From JAAYYM01 sp964483395 (GTDB lineage: Bacteria; Bacillota; Clostridia; Lachnospirales; Lachnospiraceae): a stretch of DNA of 64,000 nt. Position numbers and translations under genes: made by a program. Position 1 is the stretch's first letter; every line of letters starts with the position of its first letter. The notes beneath the pieces were generated by a model. That model was not told the origin of the DNA and ran no database searches. It worked only from the letters and a program-made list of their open reading frames with translations. The DNA lies in the NCBI GenBank assembly GCA_964483395.1, contig CAZABT010000001.1, forward strand, positions 42,485 to 106,484. The letters run 5' to 3'. Below are positions 45,422 to 53,772 of the stretch, one piece after another.

Positions 45422-47014
45422 ATGTCAGACATGGATAACAAGGATATTGTAAACAGCAATCAAACGGAAGAAAGCGAATACGAGGATATTTGCTATTTGT
45501 GCCATCGCACGGAGAGGACTGCCGGTAAGATGTTCAAGCTGCCGAACGGTATCTCCATATGCTCAGACTGTATGCATAAAACAATGGACACGATGAGTCA
45601 GATGGACTATCAGAATATTCTGAAGGACATCAGTATCAATCAGACACCACTGCAGGCTCCGACGGAAAAGCATGAGACGCAGGAGGCTGAGGAGGATAAA
45701 CCGACTGAGGATGCTGGAGGAAAAGAACAGAATAACACGAACTATACCAGAATTCCCAATATCAGCTTTCTGAATCTGGCAGACCTGCAGAATATGATGG
45801 GCAATCCAAACCGTCAGAAACTCAAGAAAAAGAAGGAGCAGGCTGAGGGAGAAAAAACAGAGCCGGTCATTGATATTAAAAATATTGTGCAGCCGCATAA
45901 GATCAAGGCGCATCTGGATGAGTATGTAATCGGGCAGGAATATGCCAAGAAGGTTATTTCTGTTGCCATTTACAATCATTACAAGCGTGTGGCATCAGAA
46001 ACAATGAAGGAATTCCCGTTTGAGGAGCGCCTGAAGGATGTTGAAATACAGAAGTCCAATATGCTGATGATCGGGCCGACAGGCTGCGGCAAGACGTATC
46101 TCGTCAAGACATTGGCAAAGCTGCTGGATGTACCCCTTGCCATTGCGGATGCAACCTCCTTAACAGAGGCAGGTTACATTGGCGATGATATAGAAAGTGT
46201 ATTGTCGAAGCTGCTTGCCGCTGCAGACAATGATGTGGACAGGGCAGAGCAGGGCATTATATTTATTGATGAGATTGATAAGCTTGCAAAGAAGAAGGAT
46301 ACACATTCCAGAGATGTCAGTGGTGAAAGTGTACAGCAGGGTCTGTTAAAGCTGTTGGAAGGCAGTGAGGTAGAGGTACCGGTAGGCGCCAGCTCCAAAA
46401 ATGCCATGGTACCGACAACGACCATTGATACGAAGAATATTTTGTTTATTTGCGGCGGTGCCTTTCCAGATCTGGATGAGGTCATCAAACAGAGACTGCG
46501 TAAAAAGACTTCCATCGGATTTGATGCAGAATTAAAGGATTCTCTGGATAAGAAAAAAGATATTCTGAAAGAGGTAACGGTAGAGGATATTAAAAAGTTT
46601 GGTATGATTCCTGAATTTGTGGGTCGTCTGCCGGTGGTATTCACGCTTGAGGGATTGACAAAAGAAATGCTTGTAGAAATATTGCGTGAGCCGAAGGATG
46701 CAATCTTGAAGCAGTATCAGAAGCTTCTCGCAATGGATGAGGTACAGCTGGAGTTTGAGGATGAAGCATTGGCGGCAATCGCAGAAAAGGCAATGGATAA
46801 GGAAACCGGTGCCAGAGCACTCAGAGCGATTATAGAGGAATTTATGCTGGATATCATGTATGAGATCCCTAAGGATGACAGCATTGGCCGTGTGACCATT
46901 ACGCGTGATTACATTATGGGAACCGGCGGGCCGGTCATTGACCTGCGCGGCGGAGATATGAGCTTTCATGAGCGTGATGCACTGAAGGCGATACCGCAGA
47001 GCGCAGGAATGTAG
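45422..47014 (+). CDS. clpX: ClpX-like AAA+ unfoldase, divergent
   Basis: The protein has 530 residues, about 100 longer than usual ClpX because of an acidic/polar linker (about 75-150) after the N-terminal zinc domain (CYLC and CSDC). The AAA+ core has EYVIGQEYAKKV, Walker A GPTGCGKT near 217-224, the pore loop TEAGYIGDD (GYVG in most ClpX), Walker B IIFIDEID and a SIGFDAE segment resembling the IGF loop that docks to ClpP. The RKH pore loop is not visible (SSKNAMVP instead). It probably unfolds a special substrate set with ClpP, or is a second ClpX paralogue. Confidence 0.88.
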   Translation: MSDMDNKDIVNSNQTEESEYEDICYLCHRTERTAGKMFKLPNGISICSDCMHKTMDTMSQMDYQNILKDISINQTPLQAPTEKHETQEAEEDKPTEDAGGKEQNNTNYTRIPNISFLNLADLQNMMGNPNRQKLKKKKEQAEGEKTEPVIDIKNIVQPHKIKAHLDEYVIGQEYAKKVISVAIYNHYKRVASETMKEFPFEERLKDVEIQKSNMLMIGPTGCGKTYLVKTLAKLLDVPLAIADATSLTEAGYIGDDIESVLSKLLAAADNDVDRAEQGIIFIDEIDKLAKKKDTHSRDVSGESVQQGLLKLLEGSEVEVPVGASSKNAMVPTTTIDTKNILFICGGAFPDLDEVIKQRLRKKTSIGFDAELKDSLDKKKDILKEVTVEDIKKFGMIPEFVGRLPVVFTLEGLTKEMLVEILREPKDAILKQYQKLLAMDEVQLEFEDEALAAIAEKAMDKETGARALRAIIEEFMLDIMYEIPKDDSIGRVTITRDYIMGTGGPVIDLRGGDMSFHERDALKAIPQSAGM

Positions 47015-47017
47015 CAG

Positions 47018-47848
47018 TCAGACGGAACCGGATTTATCCTTTCGGCTCTGCTTTCGATAAGAAATAGGTGATATGCCGACTTCCTTTTTGAAAACCTGCG
47101 CAAAATAAGCGTGTGATGAGAAGCCGACGGAAAGAGCAATCTGAGCAACAGAATAATCAGTAGCGGATAGAAGATTTTTGGCCTCTTCTATCCGTTTTTT
47201 AATTAGATAGTTGATCGGCGAGACACCGGTATGCTTGGTAAAAGCATGTGCCAGATAGTATTTATTCATATGTGTCAGGTTGGACAGCATGTCCAACGTG
47301 ATATTCTCTGCATAGTTTGAGTCCAGAAAACGCTGGATCTGACTGCATTCTTTAGTCAATTTCATGACGGGTTTAATGCTGAAGGTAAGTGATTGCTGCC
47401 GCTGCAGGTAAATAATGAGGATTTCCAGAAGATTGCGGCAGACAATTTCATAGCTGGTATCCTTTAGTTCTATTTCCTGTAAGAGTCTTCTGAAATAGAA
47501 TAAAATCTCTTGATTGTTGTTGTGATAACTGAAACGTGAATAATCAGAGGAGAATTCCAAGCCCTTGATGCCTAAAACAATATATTCAAGTGGCTCCGAA
47601 TGATAGGACAATTCCGTATGGGAAATATTGGGGTTCACTATTACAAGGTCATCCGTTCCAACGAGAAAATCTTCTGATTCTACGCAAAAACTTCCCTTAC
47701 CACTGAGGACATAGAATAGTTCGCTAAAAGGATGGGTATGCTTGATACTGTTCCAATCACCCTCGTATTTTGAGGTGGAGATATACAGAAGCTTCATTGC
47801 AGATTCTTCGCTATCTTCCGTCAGTGCATCATAACGTAAATTTCCCAT
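47018..47848 (-). CDS. AraC-family transcriptional regulator
   Basis: The protein has 276 residues. An N-terminal cupin-like sensor domain (about 1-150; SELFYVLSGKGSFCVESED) is followed by an AraC double helix-turn-helix (about 180-275; ENITLDMLSNLTHMNKYYLAHAF, then SVAQIALSVGFSSHAYFAQVF, ending GISPISYRKQSR). AGGAGG precedes the ATG. It lies opposite to, and just upstream of, the sugar transporter/GH112 operon, so it probably senses the imported disaccharide or a metabolite and controls that operon. Its end is only 3 bp from the ClpX-like stop. Confidence 0.93.
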   Translation of the reverse strand: MGNLRYDALTEDSEESAMKLLYISTSKYEGDWNSIKHTHPFSELFYVLSGKGSFCVESEDFLVGTDDLVIVNPNISHTELSYHSEPLEYIVLGIKGLEFSSDYSRFSYHNNNQEILFYFRRLLQEIELKDTSYEIVCRNLLEILIIYLQRQQSLTFSIKPVMKLTKECSQIQRFLDSNYAENITLDMLSNLTHMNKYYLAHAFTKHTGVSPINYLIKKRIEEAKNLLSATDYSVAQIALSVGFSSHAYFAQVFKKEVGISPISYRKQSRKDKSGSV

Positions 47849-47939
47849 AGTACGCCTCCTTGTATATCTTCACTATACAGCAAAAAACAATATATTGCAA
47901 ATTATGAGCATAAAAAAGCAAGATAATAATAAAAATAGT

Positions 47940-47951
47940 TTACCATGGTAA
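47940..47951. promoter_or_regulatory. Palindrome and AraC-type direct repeats in the divergent gap
   Basis: The 306-bp AT-rich gap between the AraC gene and the binding-protein gene holds a perfect 12-bp palindrome TTACCATGGTAA here and, about 20-40 bp downstream, two AAATGCA direct repeats about 13 bp apart. These are plausible operator sites, best guess for the AraC regulator, but the match is by eye. Confidence 0.4.
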
Positions 47952-48008
47952 TTAAAAATATAAAAAATGCACAAATAAAATGCATATATAGATAAACATA
48001 TAAACAAA

Positions 48009-48036
48009 TTGACTGCATAATAGCAAGATATATAAA
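48009..48036 (+). promoter_or_regulatory. Promoter of the disaccharide transport operon
   Basis: TTGACT (48009-48014), a 16-bp spacer and TATAAA (48031-48036) lie upstream of the binding-protein gene at 48155, leaving a leader of about 110 nt in which no clear structure was found. Confidence 0.55.
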
Positions 48037-48154
48037 ATTAGAAGCAAGAAACGGATTGAGGGATTTGCAAAAGAAACATATACTAAAGACATAAAGAGAA
48101 CACAGCTTATTTTAACGGAACTATATTAACAAGCATGGAAAATGGAGGAGAACA

Positions 48155-49549
48155 ATGAAGAAGAAAGTAGTATCGATTATGATGACTGCTGCAATGGTAG
48201 CAGGGCTGCTGGCAGGCTGTGGAAGTAAGGATGCACAGACACCTCAGACAGAAGTGAAAGAGGAAGCAGCGGCAGAGGAGACACAGGCACCACAGGCCGA
48301 GGAAGAAGCAGCACCGGCAGAAGCACAGGTACTCAAGGTTGCAGCATTTGAAGGCGGTTATGGAGCAGATCTTTGGAAGGAAGTATGTACGAAGTTTGAA
48401 GAAACACATCCCGGTGTCACGGTAGAGCTGACAATCGACAAGCAGTTAGAGGATGTGATCAGTCCGGACATGAAGGCAGGAGATTATCCCGATGTAGTAC
48501 ATCTGGCAACAGGCCGTCCGGCAGCATTGACAGAAACACTGACTAAGGAAAAGGCATTGATGCCTCTGACAGACGTTATGGAAATGAAGGTTCCGGGAGA
48601 GGATGTTTTGGTAAAGGATAAGATTATTCCCGGATTTATAGACACACTTGCAACCAATCCCTATGGAGACGGTGTGACCTATTATGCACCAATGTTTTAC
48701 AGCCCTTGCGGTCTCTTTTACAATGCGGGACTGTTAAAGGAAAAAGGCTGGGAAGTTCCTACAACATGGGATGAGATGTGGGCACTCGGAGATCAGGCGG
48801 CAGCAGAGGGTATTGCACTGTTCACATATCCGACAACAGGCTATTTCGATGCATTTACCTATGCACTGTTGTCTTCAGCAGGCGGACCGGAGTTCTTTGA
48901 TCAGTGCATGACCTATCAGGATGGTATCTGGGAATCAGCAGAAGCAACCAAAGTCTTTGATATCGTAGGAAAGCTGGCAGGTTATACAGAGAAAACAACA
49001 GTAGCAAATGCAAATAACGATAACTTTACGAAGAATCAGCAGTTGATACTTGATAACAAAGCAATCTTTTGTCCGAATGGAACATGGCTGCCGGGAGAAA
49101 TGGCAGAAGCACCGCGTGCAGATGGATTTGAATGGGGCTTTACAGCACTGCCAGCAGTGAATGCAGGCGGAGAAGGATGTTCCTTCTGCTGGTTTGAGCA
49201 GATGTGGATTCCGGCAGCAGCAGTGAATGCAGATATGGCAAAGGAATTTGTAGCCTTCATGTATTCAGATGCAGCAGCACAGATCTTTGCGAAGTCTAAT
49301 GCGGTTCAGCCGATTGCAGGCATCAGTGACAGTCTGGAAGGGGACAACAAATTGTTCTACAGTGTCTATGATAACGGCGCAACAGCAGTTATGGGCGGAT
49401 TTGCAGCAACAGCACCTGTAGAGGGTGTAAACATGGGCGATGTTCTGTTCGGAACAGTGAACAGTGTTGTCAGCAAGGATAAGACCGTTGAGGAATGGCA
49501 GAGTGCAGTAGAGGCAGCAAGTGATAAACTGCGAGATGCAATGGAATAA
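48155..49549 (+). CDS. Carbohydrate ABC transporter substrate-binding lipoprotein
   Basis: The protein has 464 residues. A signal peptide ending in GLLAGC gives a lipobox Cys at 22, followed by an acidic Ala/Glu-rich linker (about 25-60) and a cluster-B-type sugar-binding domain (FEETHPGVTVEL, PDVVHLATGRPA, GLLKEKGWEVPTTWDEMW, KEFVAFMYSDAAAQIF). It follows a GGAGG site. Two permease genes follow, and then a GH112 phosphorylase, so lacto-N-biose or galacto-N-biose is the likely ligand, by context only. No ATPase gene is present here; a shared MsiK-like ATPase elsewhere is expected. Confidence 0.92.
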   Translation: MKKKVVSIMMTAAMVAGLLAGCGSKDAQTPQTEVKEEAAAEETQAPQAEEEAAPAEAQVLKVAAFEGGYGADLWKEVCTKFEETHPGVTVELTIDKQLEDVISPDMKAGDYPDVVHLATGRPAALTETLTKEKALMPLTDVMEMKVPGEDVLVKDKIIPGFIDTLATNPYGDGVTYYAPMFYSPCGLFYNAGLLKEKGWEVPTTWDEMWALGDQAAAEGIALFTYPTTGYFDAFTYALLSSAGGPEFFDQCMTYQDGIWESAEATKVFDIVGKLAGYTEKTTVANANNDNFTKNQQLILDNKAIFCPNGTWLPGEMAEAPRADGFEWGFTALPAVNAGGEGCSFCWFEQMWIPAAAVNADMAKEFVAFMYSDAAAQIFAKSNAVQPIAGISDSLEGDNKLFYSVYDNGATAVMGGFAATAPVEGVNMGDVLFGTVNSVVSKDKTVEEWQSAVEAASDKLRDAME

Positions 49550-49571
49550 GTTTTAGCATTGTAATGTAACA

Positions 49572-49616
49572 GGGGCATTTCACGAGCCGAAGGCTTTGGA
49601 AGATGCCCCTTTTTTC
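49572..49616 (+). terminator. Intra-operon terminator after the binding-protein gene
   Basis: GGGGCAT (49572-49578) pairs with ATGCCCC (49603-49609), with a further short inner stem, followed by six Ts. It probably lets only part of transcription pass, giving more binding protein than permeases, a common arrangement. Confidence 0.85.
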
Positions 49617-49640
49617 AAAAGGTATTGTGGAGGTATGGAA

Positions 49641-50534
49641 ATGAAGCATCGTAGAGGTAGAAGTATATTTATAGCCATGTGTGTGGCACCGGCAGTGATT
49701 CTGTTCATTATATTTATGGTGCTGCCCACGATTAATGTCTTTAAGATGTCTTTGTACAAATGGGGCGGTTATTCTAATCAGAAGCAGTTTGTCGGTCTGA
49801 ACAATTTCAAGATACTGATGGAGGATATGGAGTTCTTTCGCTCCTTTCAGAACTCGGTACTTTTGATTACAGTCGTGACCATTATCACAATGGTTTTTGC
49901 CTTGATGTTTGCGGCAATTCTGTCCAGGGAAAAAATCAAAGGACAAAATTTTTTCAGAGTGGTATTCTACATTCCGAATATTCTGTCAGTGGTCGTGATC
50001 TCTGCAATCTTCTCAGCCATCTATGATCCGAGCAACGGATTGCTGAACAGCATTCTGCGAATTTTCAGAGGGCAAGAGGCCACTCCAATCTTATGGCTGG
50101 GCGATCAGAAGATTGTTATTTACAGTCTGGCGATTGCAATGATATGGCAGGCAATCGGATATTACATGGTTATGTATATGGCAAGCATGGCAAGCGTTCC
50201 GGAGAGCCTGTATGAATCGGCACAGCTGGAGGGAGCAGGCAGAGTAAGACAGTTTTTCGACATCACGATTCCGCTCATCTGGATTAATATCAGGACAACA
50301 TTGACCTTCTTTATCATCAGCTCGATCAATCTGAGCTTTCTGTTCGTCAAGGCACTGACAGGCGGCGGGCCGGACGGCTCCACAGAGGTGTTTCTGAGCT
50401 ACATGTATAAGCAGGCGTATACCAATTCTTCCTATGGATATGGAATGGCGATCGGCGTTGTGGTATTTTTATTCTCCTTTGGCTTATCTGCACTTGTTAA
50501 TCAGGCAACCAAGAGAGAGGTTCTGGAATATTAA
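49641..50534 (+). CDS. Sugar ABC transporter permease (MalF type)
   Basis: The protein has 297 residues from ATG 49641, which has GGAGG at the right distance; ATG 49635 is too close and the ATG at 49596 lies in the terminator. Six membrane segments and the EAA loop (LYESAQLEGAGRVRQFFDITIPLI) identify a MalF-type permease of a carbohydrate ABC importer. It is co-transcribed with the second permease (14 bp gap). Confidence 0.93.
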   Translation: MKHRRGRSIFIAMCVAPAVILFIIFMVLPTINVFKMSLYKWGGYSNQKQFVGLNNFKILMEDMEFFRSFQNSVLLITVVTIITMVFALMFAAILSREKIKGQNFFRVVFYIPNILSVVVISAIFSAIYDPSNGLLNSILRIFRGQEATPILWLGDQKIVIYSLAIAMIWQAIGYYMVMYMASMASVPESLYESAQLEGAGRVRQFFDITIPLIWINIRTTLTFFIISSINLSFLFVKALTGGGPDGSTEVFLSYMYKQAYTNSSYGYGMAIGVVVFLFSFGLSALVNQATKREVLEY

Positions 50535-50548
50535 AGGAGGATGGAACA

Positions 50549-51430
50549 GTGGAAAGAGTAAAGCACAAAAAATCAAACAGGCTGTTTCACATAGTAGTCT
50601 ATGTTGTTTTGATTTTGCTGGCGGTCAGCATTGTGATTCCGGTCGGATGGGTATTTCTAGCCTCGATTAAGGAAAATGTTGAATTTTACGGCAATCCGTG
50701 GAGTATGCCACAGGGAATCTATTTTCAGAATTTCATAGATGCCTTTGAGAAGGCGAGAATGGGAGATTATTTCCTGAATTCTGTATTGGTGACGGTGCTG
50801 GCACTTGGCATGCTGCTGATAACGGCACTTCCTGCAGCGTATGTACTGGCAAGATATCGTTTCAAGGGAAGCAAGCTGTTCAATGTAATGTTTATGGCGG
50901 GTCTGTTCATCAATGTGAATTATATTGTCGTACCGATCTTCTTGATGTTCGTGGACGGAGATAAGCTTCTTAAAAGTTTATTCGGTTCAGGCTTTTTCCT
51001 GAATAATCTTTTTATCGTGGCACTGGTCTATGCTGCGACTGCATTGCCCTTTACCATCTATCTGCTGTCAGGCTTTTTTGCAACGATTCCGAAGGATTAT
51101 GAGGAAGCGGCGTATATGGATGGCAGCAGCTATCTGCGGACGATGGTACAGATCATGATGCCGATGGCAAGACCAAGCATTATTACGGTTATATTATTCA
51201 ATTTCCTGTCCTTCTGGAATGAGTATATCATTTCCATGACGCTTCTGACGAAGGATGCCAAGACCTTACCGGTCGGCCTGATGCAGCTGATGCAGGCACA
51301 AAAGGCGGCGGCCAATTACGGACAGCTCTATGCGGGGCTTGTGATCGTTATGCTTCCGACCCTGATACTTTATATTCTGGTACAGAAAAAACTGACACAA
51401 GGTATGAGCCTTGGTGGATTGAAAGGATAA
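50549..51430 (+). CDS. Sugar ABC transporter permease (MalG type)
   Basis: The protein has 293 residues; a GTG start at 50549 follows AAAGGAGG. Six membrane segments and the EAA loop (DYEEAAYMDGSSYLRTMVQIMMP) mark the MalG-type partner of the upstream permease. Together with the lipoprotein at 48155 it imports a carbohydrate. The end lies 5 bp before the GH112 gene. Confidence 0.93.
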   Translation: MERVKHKKSNRLFHIVVYVVLILLAVSIVIPVGWVFLASIKENVEFYGNPWSMPQGIYFQNFIDAFEKARMGDYFLNSVLVTVLALGMLLITALPAAYVLARYRFKGSKLFNVMFMAGLFINVNYIVVPIFLMFVDGDKLLKSLFGSGFFLNNLFIVALVYAATALPFTIYLLSGFFATIPKDYEEAAYMDGSSYLRTMVQIMMPMARPSIITVILFNFLSFWNEYIISMTLLTKDAKTLPVGLMQLMQAQKAAANYGQLYAGLVIVMLPTLILYILVQKKLTQGMSLGGLKG

Positions 51431-51435
51431 GCATT

Positions 51436-53598
51436 ATGAGCAGGACAAAAGGACAAGTTACATTACCGAGTGAGACAGGCTTTTTAAAGGAAACGCAGGA
51501 AATGCTTGACAGATGGGGAGCGGATGCAATTCGTGACAGTGACGGAACAAAGCTGTCAGATGAGATCAAGGGGCTGGATGCCAAAATCTACACAACCTAT
51601 TTTGTATCCAGAGGACATAACGAGCATGCTGCAGCACATATGGATGAATGTCAGCAAATCTATCTTTTATCGAAATTTGTGACAGCAGAGAATTTGCGGA
51701 CAGAAATAGCATTTATGGAGGGCTATTACAGAGAACAGGTCGTGCCGGACTATATACATGACCCATACGAGTGGTGGGAGGTAATCGACAGAACAACGGA
51801 TACGATTGTTCCGGTCGGCGGCTGGACGGTGGATCAGGAGACAGACACGGTCTGCATTCATGAGACAGAGCCTTTTCACAGCTATACGGTGTCATTTCTG
51901 GTCTATGCGATTTGGGACCCGACGCAGATGTACAATCATATTACAAATAAATGGGGTGATACCCCTCATGATATTCCCTTTGACATCCGCGGCACGGCAT
52001 CCGGAACCTATGCGAAGCAGTATCTGGTCAAGTGGCTGGAAGAAAATCCGGAGACGGATGTAGTCAGGTTCACGACCTTTTTCTATCATTTTACGCTGGT
52101 ATTCAATGATTTGAAAAAGGAAAAATTTGTGGATTGGTTTGGTTATGGAGCCAGTGTATCTGCGGATGCACTGCTGGCATTTGAGCAGGCAAAGGGCTAT
52201 CGGCTGCGTCCGGAGCATCTGATCCAGCAGGGCTATTACAATACAACCTTCCATGTTCCGAGCAAGGAATACTTGGACTATATGGACTTTATTCAGCACT
52301 TTGTGGCACAGAAGGCGAAGGAGCTGGTGGATATCGTACATGCAGCGGGTAAGGAAGCCATGATGTTCCTAGGAGATAATTGGATCGGAACGGAGCCTTA
52401 CGGCAGATACTTTGGAGAAATCGGACTGGATGCGGTTGTCGGCAGTGTGGGTGGAGGTGCGACACTGCGGCTGATATCGGATATTCCGCATGTCAAATAC
52501 ACAGAAGGACGCTTTCTGCCTTATTTCTTTCCGGATACCTTTTATGAGGGCAATGATCCCTGTCCGGAGGCGATGGAAAACTGGATCAGTGCAAGACGTG
52601 CCCTGTTCAGAAGCCCGGTGGATCGAATTGGTTATGGCGGTTATCTGAGTCTGGCATACAAGTTCCCGAAGTTCGTTGATTATATTGAGAGCGTGACTGA
52701 TGAATACCGTATGCTCTATCAAAATGTCAAGGCGGGCAGGCCCTACTGCGGACTCAAGGTCGCGATTTTGAATGCATGGGGCAGGCTGCGTTCATGGCAG
52801 ACTTTTATGGTTGCACATGCATTGTGGTATAAGCAGATCTATTCCTATCTTGGTATTTTGGAATCCCTGAGTGGTGCAGGCGTAGAGGTAGAATTCATCA
52901 GCTTTGATGATATTAAGGAGCATGGGATAGCACGGGACATTGATGTGATCATCAATGCAGGAGATGCAGGAACTGCATTTTCCGGAGATACCTATTGGCT
53001 GGAAGCAGATGTGGTGGCGAAGCTGCGCCAATGGGTCTATGCCGGAGGCGGACTGATCGGGGTCGGTGAACCAAGTGCGATCAGCCGGTCAGGTCATTTC
53101 TTTCAGTTATATGATGTACTTGGAGTGGACAAGGAAGTGGGCTATACGCTCTCAACGGATAAGTATTATACAGAGCAAAGAGAAAGCCATTTTATATCCG
53201 CAGACTGCAAGGGCACATATCATTTTGGCGAGAGCATGAAAAATATTTATGCGACAGAGGAGAGTACAGAAATCATAGAGTATTCTGATGGCGAGATACA
53301 TCTGTCGGCGCATGATTACGGAAAAGGCCGTGGTGTCTATATAGCAGGACTTCCTTATTGCTTTGAAAATACAAGGCTGCTGTTACGCAGTATGTATTAT
53401 GCGGCCAATCAGGAACAGGAACTTGAAAAATGGTATGCAGATAATATTTATTGTGAGGTACATGCGTATCCGGCAGCAGGAAAATATGCGATTGTCAATA
53501 ACTCCAGCAAGCCGCAGAAGACACTCGTGTATGATGGCAGACATACTGCAAAGGAGTGGTTCCTGCAGCCTTGCGAAGTGATATGGAAGGAGCTGTGA
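51436..53598 (+). CDS. lnpA: 1,3-beta-galactosyl-N-acetylhexosamine phosphorylase (GH112)
   Basis: The protein has 720 residues, the usual GH112 size, with no signal peptide. It starts KGQVTLPSETGFLKETQEML and carries RWGADAIRDSDGTKLSDEI, PYEWWEVIDRTTD and EPFHSYTVSFLVYAIWDPTQMYNH-type family blocks; D314 in GDNWIGTEPYGRYF fits the general-acid Asp of the family. It splits lacto-N-biose or galacto-N-biose with phosphate into galactose-1-phosphate and GlcNAc or GalNAc in the cytoplasm. These sugars come from mucin or milk glycans. The kinase fusion at 53773 can use the released HexNAc. Confidence 0.95.
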   Translation: MSRTKGQVTLPSETGFLKETQEMLDRWGADAIRDSDGTKLSDEIKGLDAKIYTTYFVSRGHNEHAAAHMDECQQIYLLSKFVTAENLRTEIAFMEGYYREQVVPDYIHDPYEWWEVIDRTTDTIVPVGGWTVDQETDTVCIHETEPFHSYTVSFLVYAIWDPTQMYNHITNKWGDTPHDIPFDIRGTASGTYAKQYLVKWLEENPETDVVRFTTFFYHFTLVFNDLKKEKFVDWFGYGASVSADALLAFEQAKGYRLRPEHLIQQGYYNTTFHVPSKEYLDYMDFIQHFVAQKAKELVDIVHAAGKEAMMFLGDNWIGTEPYGRYFGEIGLDAVVGSVGGGATLRLISDIPHVKYTEGRFLPYFFPDTFYEGNDPCPEAMENWISARRALFRSPVDRIGYGGYLSLAYKFPKFVDYIESVTDEYRMLYQNVKAGRPYCGLKVAILNAWGRLRSWQTFMVAHALWYKQIYSYLGILESLSGAGVEVEFISFDDIKEHGIARDIDVIINAGDAGTAFSGDTYWLEADVVAKLRQWVYAGGGLIGVGEPSAISRSGHFFQLYDVLGVDKEVGYTLSTDKYYTEQRESHFISADCKGTYHFGESMKNIYATEESTEIIEYSDGEIHLSAHDYGKGRGVYIAGLPYCFENTRLLLRSMYYAANQEQELEKWYADNIYCEVHAYPAAGKYAIVNNSSKPQKTLVYDGRHTAKEWFLQPCEVIWKEL

Positions 53599-53601
53599 GC
53601 A

Positions 53602-53763
53602 ATGGATAAATGGGTAAAGATTGGATTGAATGTATTTGGCTTTATAATCTGTGTTTTTATGATTGTGTCAGGACAGAGGAATATAGGATATACGGGCTTG
53701 CTCATTATGCTGGTCGGCTTACTGGGACTGCTTGCGCTGCTCTTTGAGTACAATCATAGATAG
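53602..53763 (+). CDS. Small two-helix membrane protein
   Basis: The 53-residue protein is encoded from ATG 53602, just after the GH112 stop, with GGAG upstream; its stop TAG lies 9 bp before the next start. Two hydrophobic stretches (about 7-22 and 31-48) are joined by a short basic turn (QRNIGYTG). It may belong to an uncharacterised small membrane family sometimes listed as DUF6903; that is uncertain. Its place inside the operon suggests a role with the transporter, for example as a stabilising partner. The function is unknown. Confidence 0.7.
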   Translation: MDKWVKIGLNVFGFIICVFMIVSGQRNIGYTGLLIMLVGLLGLLALLFEYNHR

Positions 53764-53772
53764 GAGGATAGG

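Noticed and set aside
49596..49640. Longer start for the MalF-type permease
   Set aside because: The ATG lies in the terminator stem; the later ATG at 49641 has GGAGG at the right distance.
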